Assembly (NCBI RefSeq): GCF_008086045.1
Contig: NZ_VSEY01000054.1
Span: forward strand, 1-64,000
Source of the DNA: Nonomuraea sp. PA05
GTDB lineage: Bacteria > Actinomycetota > Actinomycetes > Streptosporangiales > Streptosporangiaceae
Reading direction: 5' to 3'
Length of the DNA: 64,000 bases
The position numbers were made by a program, and so were the translations under genes. Below, one piece after another: positions 19,401 through 27,156 of the stretch (the stretch's first letter is position 1; the number at the start of each line of letters is the position of its first letter). The notes under the pieces are model-generated. The model was given only the letters and a program-made list of their open reading frames with translations. It did no database searches and was not told the origin of the DNA.

Positions 19401-19600
19401 ACCAGGCCCTGCAGGGCACCCGTGGCGCCCGCCGGCGGCTCGTCGCCCCACAGGTCGGTCACGAGCGCGTCCGCGCTCACCGGCCGGCCGGCCGCCAGGG
19501 CGAGCCTGGTCAGCAGCATGCGGAGCCGGACGCCTGGGATGTTCACCGGTACACCGTCACCGGCGAAGACCTCAACCGGGCCAAGCAGCACAATTCGCAC
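16454..19600 (-). CDS. AfsR/SARP-type regulator with BTAD, NB-ARC ATPase and TPR domains
   Basis: A 1048-residue signal-transduction ATPase. An OmpR-like winged helix (1-95) and a bacterial transcriptional activation domain (about 97-245) form a SARP head. An NB-ARC ATPase follows, with Walker A GPGGAGKT (290-297) and Walker B VLLLDN (365-370). The C-terminal half is tetratricopeptide-like. Such proteins activate secondary-metabolite or developmental promoters by binding direct heptamers 11 bp apart. An array of that spacing lies at 20294-20355, before the membrane gene directly upstream. Start GTG 19600 overlaps a GAGGGG sequence. It is separated from the membrane gene by a hairpin. Confidence 0.9.
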   Translation of the reverse strand: MRIVLLGPVEVFAGDGVPVNIPGVRLRMLLTRLALAAGRPVSADALVTDLWGDEPPAGATGALQGLVSRLRRALKGVGAVELVAGGYRLPVSGEDVDAHRFEELVARGRRELAEGRPAEAAALLRAALELWRGPALADVQEAPFAHGNATRLHDVRAAAAEDRFDAELRLGRHTEVLADLGAAAAEHPLSERLAELRMRALSAAGRQADALAVYEEIRARLGDELGVDPSQGLREVHLALLRGELDRPPAREEPGLNRLPARLTTFFGREAELRQLSGLLRSGRLVTIVGPGGAGKTRLSLEAAARLDQRVWFVPLAGVSEPGRLADAVLGVLSSSDSRLYDSGQLQQATPVDRIASLLDVGDGVLLLDNCEHLIEAAAELSEQLLLRLPRLRILATSREALAINGETLCPLGSLDLPPGDPEPAEAGQAAAVRLFVDRAAGVRPGFTLDESTVDDVVEICRRLDGIPLALELAAAKLRAMSAREVVRRLHDRFRLLNSGSRTALPRQRTLLAMVEWSWDLLDEQERVLARRLSALPGGGSLPALEAICADESLPADDVLGVVGSLVDKSLVQESADRYRMLETVRAYAADRLAESGDDITTRLSRYFLMFAEEHEPLLRTRDQLHAIAAFDAEHDNLIYALRSAVAARDVTTASRFVRSLFWYWGIRGMSHLFETSLSEVLAFGDELPADVRAAFQVVQGVAAGARTELQPPSLDRRALSFHPAVPLFRLSQLATASESSGPNQDELEHALNSADPWVRASALWAQDFVRTQQGDMTTGAQARREALQAFEQAGDRWGMVMALLAISMDDDVRGNHQEAVSAAERAVAISSELGTEEHLAWSKGRLAAARARSGDLSGALRDLDAGQRQARERGLRRLETTLLNHRAAVLRRSGEYRQAHEALDRLETLVHRVPMPEDVVRGLIAGERVSLLLAEGDAVRARALFPHAMWGAFAYGNPGHLASACEWLGRLLALEGDFEGAAFSLGMSERIKGVLDQGDPEIRALIRELVGGLGEDGYRAAYREGAGMPRQQAIDRLAGMAGRPGVA

Positions 19601-19626
19601 CCCTCAAGTCTCTCAAACCTCACGAA

Positions 19627-19660
19627 GCCCCGTCCGTGGCCGGATGGCCGCGGACGGGGC
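19627..19660 (-). terminator. hairpin terminator after the membrane-protein gene
   Basis: Ten-bp arms GCCCCGTCCG (19627-19636) and CGGACGGGGC (19651-19660) with a 14-nt loop, starting 12 bp past the membrane gene's stop. It would limit read-through into the AfsR-like gene, whose start is only 27 bp further. Confidence 0.6.
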
Positions 19661-19671
19661 GGTGGCTCGCT

Positions 19672-20268
19672 TCAGGCGTTCGCCATCGCGATCGAGGGCG
19701 TGCTCGCCGGGCGCTTGCGGAAGTAGGCGCGGGCCGCGGGCAGCAGGAGCAGGACGATGACGGCCAGCGAGATCAGCGGCGTGGTGAGCATGCGGACGTC
19801 GGTGGCGGCCAGCAGCCAGCCCGGGTAGACGCTCTCGCTCGCGTCCAGGACGGCCTGCGCGTCGGCGCCTGGGCCGAGGATGTTCTGCAGGTACTGGGTC
19901 TTCGACGCCTGGCTGGTGAAGATGAAGACGTCCAGCAAGAGGAAGATCGGCTGGATGACGAGGGTCAGGATCCGGCCCGCCCGTCTGCCGCCCAGGTTCA
20001 GCAGCGCGAGGAGCGCGGCGGTCACGGCGGTGGTGACGGGCAGGACGAGCGCGTAACCGCCCTCGTCGAAGTGCACGTTGTTGGCGGCCAGGATGCCGGG
20101 TGACATCCCCTGCCTGATCAGCTCCGCCTCGGCGGCGGCCTGGACGTCGGCGCCGTAGGCGAGACCCGCGAACGGGGCGATGAGGAAGCCCGCGGCGAAC
20201 GCGAGCTGCAGGGCGGCGGCGATGGTGACGAGGCGGGGGCGGGGGTTCGTCTTCGTGGTGTTGTTCAT
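19672..20268 (-). CDS. four-helix membrane protein, unknown function
   Basis: A 198-residue membrane protein. Predicted transmembrane stretches are at about 13-35 (AAALQLAFAAGFLIAPF), 75-95, 105-125 and 160-180. The C-terminus is short and basic (ARAYFRKRPAS). No family recognised. I start it at ATG 20268, where the mature-looking N-terminus MNNTTKTNPRPRL begins; a longer frame exists but would run into the heptamer array. It is the gene most likely controlled by that array. Confidence 0.7.
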   Translation of the reverse strand: MNNTTKTNPRPRLVTIAAALQLAFAAGFLIAPFAGLAYGADVQAAAEAELIRQGMSPGILAANNVHFDEGGYALVLPVTTAVTAALLALLNLGGRRAGRILTLVIQPIFLLLDVFIFTSQASKTQYLQNILGPGADAQAVLDASESVYPGWLLAATDVRMLTTPLISLAVIVLLLLPAARAYFRKRPASTPSIAMANA

Positions 20269-20293
20269 GACAGGAACGATGTCGTGCGCCGCT

Positions 20294-20355
20294 GACACGG
20301 CATGGACAGGCGGCAGACGCGTCACAGACACGGCTCTGACACGGCTTTGACACGG
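20294..20355 (-). promoter_or_regulatory. six direct heptamers at exact 11-bp spacing, SARP-type operator
   Basis: GACACGG occurs perfectly at 20294, 20327, 20338 and 20349, with degenerate copies GACAGGC at 20305 and GACGCGT at 20316. All six starts are exactly 11 bp apart, one DNA turn, with 4-nt linkers. This is the known geometry of SARP/AfsR binding sites. On the minus strand (CCGTGTC) the array ends 26 bp before the membrane-protein start, about where it would face a -35 region. The encoded AfsR-like regulator downstream is the obvious candidate binder. Confidence 0.75.
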
Positions 20356-20391
20356 CGGGAAGGAGCACAGCGGCCGAGATCACCCCGCGAC

Positions 20392-20397
20392 TACACT
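20392..20397 (+). promoter_or_regulatory. -10 element of a probable leaderless promoter
   Basis: TACACT lies 6 nt before ATG 20404. A transcript starting 7 nt after the -10 would begin at the start codon itself. No good -35 is seen. Confidence 0.6.
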
Positions 20398-20403
20398 GAG
20401 GGC

Positions 20404-21516
20404 ATGCTGGTGCCGGGATACGGCGGCGAGTCGCTGGCCGACGTGCCGCGATCGCTGCTGGCCGCCCTGGGCCTGCGCGAGCCCAACGCGCTGGGCCTGC
20501 CCCGATCGGACCGCGTCTGCCTGTTCGTGGTGGACGGCCTCGGCGCGGAGCTGCTGCGCGCCCACCCGGACGCGGCGCCGTTCCTCTCCGCCATGACCGC
20601 CAGGACGCTCACCGCCGGCTTCCCCGCCACCACGGTCACGAGCCTGTGCACGCTGGGCACGGGGCTGACCCCGGGCGAGCACGGCATGGTCGGCCTGATG
20701 CTGGCCGTGCCGGGCACCGGCCACCTGTTCAACTGCCTGCGCTGGACGCTGCCCGACGGCCTGACGATGGACCCCGACGAGTGGCAGCCCGCCGCGACCG
20801 TCTACCAGCGCGCCGCCGAGGCCGGGGTCGAGCCCGTCTACGTGGCGCCGGCGGAGTTCGAGGGCACCGGCTTGACCAGGGCCGTCTACAGAGGCGTCCG
20901 CTACGTGGCGGCCGACTCCATCGACGACCGGGTGGCCCGCGTCCACGAGGCGCTGCGCGAGCGGCGGCCCGCCTACGTCACCGTCTACTACGGCGACCTC
21001 GACGCCACCGGCCACATGGTGGGCTGGGGCAGCCCGGAGTGGCTGCGGCAGCTCAGCATCGTCGACGACATGGCGCAGCGGCTGGCCGAGGGGCTGCCGC
21101 CCGGCTCCGCCCTGTACGTCACCGCCGACCACGGCATGGTCAACGCCACCGAGAAGCTCGACGCGGAGAGCGTGCCCGAGCTGACCGAGGGGGTGGCGCT
21201 GCTCGGCGGCGAGGCCAGGGCCAGGCACGTCTACGCCCGCGAGGGGGCCGCGAAGCAGGTGCTGGAGGCCTGGCGCGAGACTCTGCGCGGCAAGGCGTGG
21301 GTGGTGTCCAGGCAGGAGGCGGTGGAGTCGGGCTGGTTCGGCCCGCACGTGCGTGACGCGTGGCTGCCGCGCATCGGCGACGTCGTGGCCGTGCCGCACG
21401 CCGACCTGGCCATCACCGCCCCGACGAAGCACCGCATCGAGGCGCTGTTCACCGGTTACCACGGCTCGCTCACGGCGGCCGAACAGCACGTCCCGCTCCT
21501 GGAGGTTCAGTCGTGA
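20404..21516 (+). CDS. alkaline-phosphatase-fold phosphodiesterase / nucleotide pyrophosphatase
   Basis: A 370-residue cytoplasmic member of the type I phosphodiesterase/nucleotide pyrophosphatase family. The metal-binding Asp is in FVVDGLG (about 44-50) and the nucleophile Thr in FPATTVTSL (about 72-80). The remaining metal ligands are in DLDATGH (about 199-205) and TADHGM (about 239-244). There is no signal peptide. The start is the ATG 7 nt after TACACT. It overlaps the downstream rhodanese gene by 4 bp (GTGA), so the two form an operon. The substrate is not evident. Confidence 0.88.
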   Translation: MLVPGYGGESLADVPRSLLAALGLREPNALGLPRSDRVCLFVVDGLGAELLRAHPDAAPFLSAMTARTLTAGFPATTVTSLCTLGTGLTPGEHGMVGLMLAVPGTGHLFNCLRWTLPDGLTMDPDEWQPAATVYQRAAEAGVEPVYVAPAEFEGTGLTRAVYRGVRYVAADSIDDRVARVHEALRERRPAYVTVYYGDLDATGHMVGWGSPEWLRQLSIVDDMAQRLAEGLPPGSALYVTADHGMVNATEKLDAESVPELTEGVALLGGEARARHVYAREGAAKQVLEAWRETLRGKAWVVSRQEAVESGWFGPHVRDAWLPRIGDVVAVPHADLAITAPTKHRIEALFTGYHGSLTAAEQHVPLLEVQS

Positions 21517-22331
21517 CCAGCCCGTTGATCACCCCTGCCGAGCTGTCCGCCCTCGACGGCGCGACCGTGCTCGACGTGCGCTGGCGGCTCGGCGGCCCGC
21601 CCGGGATCGACTTCTACCGCGAGGGCCACGTCGAGGGCGCCGTCTACTGCGACCTCGACACCGACCTCGCCGCCCCGCCCGGCGCGGGCGGCCGGCACCC
21701 GCTGCCGGACGCGGCGGCGTTCCAGGCCGCCATGCGGCGGCTGGGCGTCCGTGACGGGCGGCCGGTGGTCGTCTACGACGACGCCGCCGCCACGGTCGCG
21801 GCCAGGGCCTGGTGGGCGCTGCGTTACTTCGGCCACCAGGACGTGCGCGTGCTCGACGGCGGCCTGCCCGCCTGGATCGAGGCGGGCCTGCCGATCACCA
21901 AGGAGGTCCCGCGGCCGGAGGAGGGCGACTTCACCGCGCGGCCCGGCGGCATGCCGGCGCTGACCGCCGACGAGGCGGCGGAGCTGGCCACGCGGGGTGT
22001 GCTGCTCGACGCCCGGGCGGGGGAGCGTTACCGGGGTGAGGTGGAGCCGGTCGATCCAGTGGCCGGGCACGTGCCCGGCGCGCTCAGCGCGCCCACGACC
22101 GGCAACGTCGGCCCGGACGGCCGTTTCCTCGCCCCCGCGGCGTTGCGTGCCCGGTTCGCCGGGCTGGGCGTGCGCGACGGGGTCGCGACGGGCGCCTACT
22201 GCGGCTCGGGGGTGACGGCCGCGCACGAGGTGCTGGCGCTGGAGGTGGCGGGCCTGCCCGCGTCCCTGTACGTGGGCTCCTGGTCGGACTGGGTGTCCGA
22301 CCCGTCCCGTCCCGTCGCGACGGGTGCGTGA
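21513..22331 (+). CDS. two-domain sulfurtransferase (rhodanese)
   Basis: A 272-residue tandem rhodanese of the thiosulfate/3-mercaptopyruvate sulfurtransferase type. The N-terminal domain (1-130) is the inactive one. The C-terminal domain carries the persulfide cysteine in AYCGSGVTAAHE (about 228-239). The CGSGVTA loop resembles the mercaptopyruvate-type loop, so substrate preference is uncertain. GTG 21513 overlaps the phosphodiesterase stop and has GGAGG 7 nt upstream. It ends 6 bp from the convergent CHAT gene. Confidence 0.9.
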   Translation: MTSPLITPAELSALDGATVLDVRWRLGGPPGIDFYREGHVEGAVYCDLDTDLAAPPGAGGRHPLPDAAAFQAAMRRLGVRDGRPVVVYDDAAATVAARAWWALRYFGHQDVRVLDGGLPAWIEAGLPITKEVPRPEEGDFTARPGGMPALTADEAAELATRGVLLDARAGERYRGEVEPVDPVAGHVPGALSAPTTGNVGPDGRFLAPAALRARFAGLGVRDGVATGAYCGSGVTAAHEVLALEVAGLPASLYVGSWSDWVSDPSRPVATGA

Positions 22332-22337
22332 ATCACC

Positions 22338-24863
22338 TCAGCAGAACGGCCGGTCGCCCGCGCCGAAGCAGACGAACCCCATCTCGTCCGTCTTGGCGGC
22401 GGCGAAGGCGAGCGCCGCGTCCGGCGGCTGCCCCGCCGCCAGCAGCTCGTGGAACGTGCTCATCACCGCCCGCGCCGTCTCGTCCCGAACCGGCACCATC
22501 CCCGCCACCACGCACGCCGACCCCTTGGCCAGGAACGTGCCCGGCAGCCCCAGCGGCGCCCCCTCCATCGGCGTCCGCGACATCCCCGAATTGCACGCCG
22601 ACAGCACCACGAGCCCGGCCGAGCGGGAGACGTCCAGCAGGTCGTAGGCCATGAGCTGGCCGTCCTCCAGCTTGATCCCGGACACCAGCGGGCTGCGCGC
22701 GTGGAAGACGCCGTGCGCGGCCAGGTGCACGACGTCGGCCGTGCCGAGCGCCTCCAGCACCGGCTCGACGCGGCCGGGCACCTGCTCCCCGCCGGGATGG
22801 CAGGCCAGCACGTGCGCGACCTCCGCGTGCCCGTGCGACAGCGAGGGCCCGGCCGCCGCGACCACGCGCGGCCTGCCGCTGGAGCGCGGCCTGTGGGACG
22901 TTCGGGCGCGCAGCCACGCGGCGGCGCCGGCCGCGACGCTGACCGGCCGCTCCCGCAGGGACGGCAGCGCGCCCCACGGCACCGTGTGCAGCGCCCCCAC
23001 CGGCACCACGACCAGCGGCCGATCTCCCAGCCCGCCGGCCAGGGGCCGCAGCACCAGCCGTTCCAGCTCGGCGGCGGCGGCCTCGACGTCGTGGCGGCGG
23101 CCGGCCCGGCGCAGCGCGTACCGCAGGCGCACGATGGTGTCCATGACCTGACGCAGGCCGCCCAGCCGCCGCAGCAGCACCCGGTCCTCGCTCAGCAGCA
23201 CGGCCAGCAGCGAGTCACCGTCGGCGACGTACTCGATCATCGCGCCCCGCCCCAGCTCGGCGCGGACGCGCTCGGGGTCGACCAGCGCGCACGCGTGCGC
23301 GGGAGCCGCCACGGCCCGCCACCGCTCCGCCCACTCGAACACCTCCCTCGGGCACCCGTCGCGCACCGCCAGCTCCAGCCCGTAGGCCGCCAGCCGCTCC
23401 CCGGCCCTGGCCGCGTGGGCGCGCAGCGACGGGTCCTCGAACGCCTCCACCCGGCCGCTGATCTCCGCCAGCCCGTCGCGCACGGCGCGGAAGGCCGCGG
23501 GCACGTCCTCCTGCAGCGCCGCCTGGAGGGCGAGCGCGTGCTGGCGGACCGGCACCGGGATCTGGGACGCCTGCGCGAGCTGCCTGGCCTGCGGTTCCGA
23601 GGCCAGCGAGGTCAGCCGGGTGCCGGCGGGCATCCACCGCTCGCGCCGCTCGGCGTGCCGGGTGAGCCTGGCGAGCTGGGCGGAGGCGGTCGGGTGGTCG
23701 TCCACGACCAGCGCCGCCTCGGCCGCCGCCAGCCGCAGCGCCGCCGCTCCCGCCCGGTGCGCGAACCCGTCCTCCAGCTCGTCGGCGCACGCGATCAGCT
23801 CGGTGACCAGCCCGGGGGTTACGGGTTCGAGCGCCAGCCGCGAGCGCAGCACGACCTCCCTGGCCAGCGGCAGCCAGGACGTCCTGTCCTGCGCGGCCAG
23901 CTCGGCCGCGGCCTGCTCCGCCACCTTCCTGGCGCGGTGCGGGTTGCCGGTCAGCAGCTCCACCTGGGCCAGCTTGAGCCGGGCCTCGGCGAGCGCGGTG
24001 TGCGCCGCCGACGCCTCCAGATCGGGTACGGCCATCCGCAGCATCGTCCCCGCCTCGCCGGGCAGGTGCGCGGCCAGCAGGGCCCCGGCGAAGTCGGCCC
24101 GCATCGCGGCCAGCCGCTCGGGGAAGCCGAACAGGGTCTCCTCGGCGTCCCGGTAGTGCCGGAACGCCCCGGCGATGTCGCCCCTGCGCACGGCGAGGAA
24201 GGGCAGGTTGGCGGCGGCCAGGCGGGCCAGGTGCCACAGCCCGGCGTACTGGGAGATCTGCAGGCACGCGGTCAGGTCGCGCATGGAGGCGTCCCAGTCG
24301 CCCCGGTAGGCGTGGATGAGGCCCCGGTTGAGCAGGCCACCCGCCAGGAACCTGCGGTCGTCGATGCTGCCTGGCGCCGTCACCAGGGCGAGCAGCGCGC
24401 GGTCGCAGGAGGCGATGGCCTCCTGGTGGCGGCCGAGGTGGGCCAGGGCGACCGCCCGTTGCGTGTCCAGCTTGGCGCGGTCGAGCGGGCACAGGTACGC
24501 CCAGGCCAGGGCGGCCAGGCGCAGCGCCTGGAGGGGATGGCCGCGTTCCGTGCGCACGGTGACGAGGGAGAGACGCACCTGGGCGGCCCGCTCCGGCGGG
24601 GCGCCACGCACGGCGAGAGCCTCACGGAGGTGGAACTCGGCCTGCTGGAGGTCGCCCAGCTCGCGCGCCGCGAGCGCCAGCGTCCGCAACCCCATGACCT
24701 CGGCCTCCGGGCAGCGGTTACGGCGGGCGGACTGGATGATCAGGTGGCCCGCGCGCATGGCCTGGTCGGGATCGACCAGGGCACGCATCAGGGCGGCCTC
24801 GGCCGCTCTGAGGAGCGGGCTGAGGTCCTCTGACGGGCGCTGCCCGTCAGGTCTTGCGCTCAT
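22338..24863 (-). CDS. TPR-CHAT caspase-like protease
   Basis: An 841-residue protein. The first 550 residues are Ala/Leu/Arg-rich helical repeats of the TPR type (for example RAVALAHLGRHQEAIASCDRA style). The C-terminal CHAT domain (about 580-841) is a caspase-like peptidase. Its catalytic dyad is His717 (VHLAAHGVF) and Cys757 (VLSACNSG), both intact. CHAT proteases with TPRs are effectors in several predicted bacterial defence or cell-death systems. It is last in a minus-strand unit with a subtilisin-like protease, a sigma factor and a small protein. Its targets are unknown. Confidence 0.9.
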   Translation of the reverse strand: MSARPDGQRPSEDLSPLLRAAEAALMRALVDPDQAMRAGHLIIQSARRNRCPEAEVMGLRTLALAARELGDLQQAEFHLREALAVRGAPPERAAQVRLSLVTVRTERGHPLQALRLAALAWAYLCPLDRAKLDTQRAVALAHLGRHQEAIASCDRALLALVTAPGSIDDRRFLAGGLLNRGLIHAYRGDWDASMRDLTACLQISQYAGLWHLARLAAANLPFLAVRRGDIAGAFRHYRDAEETLFGFPERLAAMRADFAGALLAAHLPGEAGTMLRMAVPDLEASAAHTALAEARLKLAQVELLTGNPHRARKVAEQAAAELAAQDRTSWLPLAREVVLRSRLALEPVTPGLVTELIACADELEDGFAHRAGAAALRLAAAEAALVVDDHPTASAQLARLTRHAERRERWMPAGTRLTSLASEPQARQLAQASQIPVPVRQHALALQAALQEDVPAAFRAVRDGLAEISGRVEAFEDPSLRAHAARAGERLAAYGLELAVRDGCPREVFEWAERWRAVAAPAHACALVDPERVRAELGRGAMIEYVADGDSLLAVLLSEDRVLLRRLGGLRQVMDTIVRLRYALRRAGRRHDVEAAAAELERLVLRPLAGGLGDRPLVVVPVGALHTVPWGALPSLRERPVSVAAGAAAWLRARTSHRPRSSGRPRVVAAAGPSLSHGHAEVAHVLACHPGGEQVPGRVEPVLEALGTADVVHLAAHGVFHARSPLVSGIKLEDGQLMAYDLLDVSRSAGLVVLSACNSGMSRTPMEGAPLGLPGTFLAKGSACVVAGMVPVRDETARAVMSTFHELLAAGQPPDAALAFAAAKTDEMGFVCFGAGDRPFC

Positions 24864-24927
24864 GGCCGGCCTCGTTCGCAGACGGCCGGGAGCAGGGCGG
24901 GGCCCTCCCGGCCGGGTCAGTGGCGGG

Positions 24928-25371
24928 TCAGGGGCGGATGCGCACCCAGGTGGTCTGGATGGGTGCGTGGCCGGGCCGGTGGCACACCACGCTGAGCCAG
25001 CCCGGCGGCAGGCCGGTGGCGACGAAGTGGCCGGTGTGGGCGATGCGCCTGGTGAGGGTCAGGTGCGGGGATCTCACATCGACGAGGGCGCCCTCTCCTG
25101 GATAGGGGGAAATGTGTCCTGCGACATCGATGAGCCCGTCGCCCTCGGTCACCTCCAGGTCGAAGGTGAGGCCTGCCGAGACGAAACGCACCAGGTGCGA
25201 GCTGTCGTCGGCCCGCATGCTCCGGATCGTGGCGGCCTCGTGGGCGGCGGTCACCGCTTGGGGGATCCGCAACCGCCAGGCGTCACGCGCGGCGGCGGAC
25301 ACCTGACTGGGGATCGGATCGTTCCCGGAGGCCAGCCGGAGGGCCGCCAGGAAGTACTCGTCGTTGATCAT
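24928..25371 (-). CDS. small beta-rich protein of the CHAT/S8/sigma unit
   Basis: A 147-residue soluble protein I do not recognise. The first 50 residues are helical and the rest is predicted beta-strand (LVRFVSAGLTFDLEV, LIDVAGHISP, WLSVVCHRPG), reminiscent of a prealbumin-like or carboxypeptidase-regulatory sandwich. ATG 25371 overlaps the sigma-factor stop by 4 bp (ATGA), so the two are translationally coupled. By position it could be a regulator, an anti-sigma-like partner or a protease substrate; none of these is shown. Confidence 0.7.
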   Translation of the reverse strand: MINDEYFLAALRLASGNDPIPSQVSAAARDAWRLRIPQAVTAAHEAATIRSMRADDSSHLVRFVSAGLTFDLEVTEGDGLIDVAGHISPYPGEGALVDVRSPHLTLTRRIAHTGHFVATGLPPGWLSVVCHRPGHAPIQTTWVRIRP

Positions 25372-25895
25372 TGCGCTGTCTCCTGTAGCGAGATCAGAGT
25401 GCGCAGTTTTTCCAGACAGCGCGCCTTGGTGGGGCCGACGCTGCCCGCTGGCATGCCCAGCCGTGACGCAACCTGCTGGTTCCCAAGATCGTTCGCGACC
25501 AGCTGGAGCAGCGTGCGGCAGGGCTCTTTCAAGGTGGAGACCGTCTTCCAGAGCAGATGCCGGTCGTCGGCCTCCAGGACGACCGCCGCGGGGTCGGGGT
25601 CGGTGTCCGCCTCCGTGGAGGAGACCACCGGCAGGTCGCGGCGCGTCAGCAGCAGGGCCTCGCGGCGCACGGTGGTCATGAGCCAGCCCCCCACCGCGGC
25701 CGGATCCCTGATGCTCCGGAGGTGTTGCAGCAGACGCAGCCAGGTGCCCTGGACGGCGTCGGCCGCGTCGGCGGAGCTCAGGCCGCACGCGCGGGCCACG
25801 GCCCACATGCGCGGCCCGAACCGCGATTCGAGCTCGTCCCAGGCCGACCGGTCGCCGTCGTCGGCGGCGGCGAGCAACTCCGCCGGATCCCGCAT
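25368..25895 (-). CDS. ECF-like sigma-70 family sigma factor
   Basis: A 175-residue two-domain sigma factor. Region 2 runs about 10-80 (AADDGDRSAWDELESRFGPR, then the VQGTWLRLLQHL helix). Region 4 is near 120-170, with a helix-turn-helix around NQQVASRLGMPAGSVGPTKAR. ATG 25895 has AAGGAGG 5 nt upstream; the in-frame upstream ATG lacks one. It recruits RNA polymerase to its own promoters. Its coupling to two proteases suggests regulation by proteolysis, which is inference. Confidence 0.87.
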   Translation of the reverse strand: MRDPAELLAAADDGDRSAWDELESRFGPRMWAVARACGLSSADAADAVQGTWLRLLQHLRSIRDPAAVGGWLMTTVRREALLLTRRDLPVVSSTEADTDPDPAAVVLEADDRHLLWKTVSTLKEPCRTLLQLVANDLGNQQVASRLGMPAGSVGPTKARCLEKLRTLISLQETAQ

Positions 25896-25967
25896 ACGGC
25901 CTCCTTTCGCCGGCACGGAAGAGGAGATCATTCCTCCACGTGATTGTCCGGGGACTGAGCGTAAACT

Positions 25968-27002
25968 CTACAGACTCACCGGGAAGAGAACCCCCAGATC
26001 GGGAATTTGCGGGGTCTCCTCGGAGTCAAGGAGGGCCCTGATCCACTCCTTGGCCGGCTCGTGCCTGGCCGCGTCGGCGATGGCGCCCGCGACCAGCGCC
26101 GTGGCGAACGACGTGCCGCTCCACGCGGCGTACCCGCCGTACTCGCCCGCGTCGAGGTAGCTGCTGGTCAGCCAGTCGCCCTTGGCGCACGCGTCGACCC
26201 AGGTGCCGTAGCCGGAGTAGGGGGCCCTGCGCTGCTGGGTGGAGTCCACCGCGGCCACGCCGACCACGCCGGGCAGCGCGGCGGGCCAGAACGGCCGGTC
26301 GGAGCCGGTGTTGCCGGCGCAGGCCACGGTCACGGTCTCGCTGAGCGCGCCGATGGCGTCCGACAGCAGGGGAGGCGGCCTGTCGTCGAAGGTGTGGCAG
26401 CCGAACGACAGGTTGAGCACCTGCGGGGGCCGGTCCCGCAGGCGGTACAGCGCGCGGACGACGGAGGCCTCGTCCGCGATGCCGTCTCCGTCGAGCACCC
26501 GCCGCACGCGCAGCCGTACGCCGGGCGCCCGGCGCGTCAGCAGGCCCGCGATGAACGTGCCGTGCCCCGCCTGCGAGCCCTCGGCGGCGTCCGCCTCGTC
26601 CGGGCCGAGGCTCGCGTACCAGTCGCTGCCGGACCACCAGGGGTGCTTGGCGACGCCGGTGTCGAGCAGGCCCACCACCACGCCGGAGCGGGCCCGGCCG
26701 GTCCTGTGAGGGACGGGCGGGGTGGGGAAGGGCCTGGACGCGGGGCCGCCGAAGAACGGCGGCTGGCCGCGCAGCAGGTGGTTGGGCGAGGCCCGCAGGC
26801 CGCGCTCGCGCAGCTCGGCGGTGATCTCGCAGGGGTCGACGCCGGGCGCCAGGTGCACGACGCAGACGCCGTCGGCCTCCGAGACCGCCTGGGTCCAGCG
26901 CGACGCGGCGGCGAGCGCGGTCCGGTCGGTCAGCACCTGACCTGGCCGGATGAACGCCTCGCCGACAGATTGAATTTCCATGGGCGGGTATGTTTCCTGC
27001 AT
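25968..27002 (-). CDS. intracellular S8 (subtilisin-like) serine protease
   Basis: A 344-residue subtilase without a signal peptide. The triad is intact: Asp114 (GLLDTGV), His147 (GHGTFIAG) and Ser298 (SGTSFATALVAG), with the oxyanion Asn231 (CAGNTGS). The N-terminal 100 residues form a domain with no recognised family. The start is uncertain: ATG 27002 is used here, and ATG 26981 has an AGGAAA 12 nt upstream. First gene of the unit with the sigma factor (72-bp gap). As a cytoplasmic protease it may act on partners in the same operon. Confidence 0.87.
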   Translation of the reverse strand: MQETYPPMEIQSVGEAFIRPGQVLTDRTALAAASRWTQAVSEADGVCVVHLAPGVDPCEITAELRERGLRASPNHLLRGQPPFFGGPASRPFPTPPVPHRTGRARSGVVVGLLDTGVAKHPWWSGSDWYASLGPDEADAAEGSQAGHGTFIAGLLTRRAPGVRLRVRRVLDGDGIADEASVVRALYRLRDRPPQVLNLSFGCHTFDDRPPPLLSDAIGALSETVTVACAGNTGSDRPFWPAALPGVVGVAAVDSTQQRRAPYSGYGTWVDACAKGDWLTSSYLDAGEYGGYAAWSGTSFATALVAGAIADAARHEPAKEWIRALLDSEETPQIPDLGVLFPVSL

Positions 27003-27156
27003 GGGACTGCTGTCACCCGCCACTCCCGCACCAACTTGGTATGGCCCCCCTCTGGTGCGGGGTAGCGACCGACGGTAGTCTCTCCCTAGTCACTTGTGAT
27101 CATCCCGGGTCGAGGCCGTTGGGGAAGGCGCACCTCGTACCGAAACGGGAGGTCCG

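Noticed and set aside
20327..20390. TTGACA (20347-20352) as -35 of the phosphodiesterase promoter
   Set aside because: It is 39 nt from the -10 TACACT, far beyond the usual spacing; better read as part of the heptamer array.
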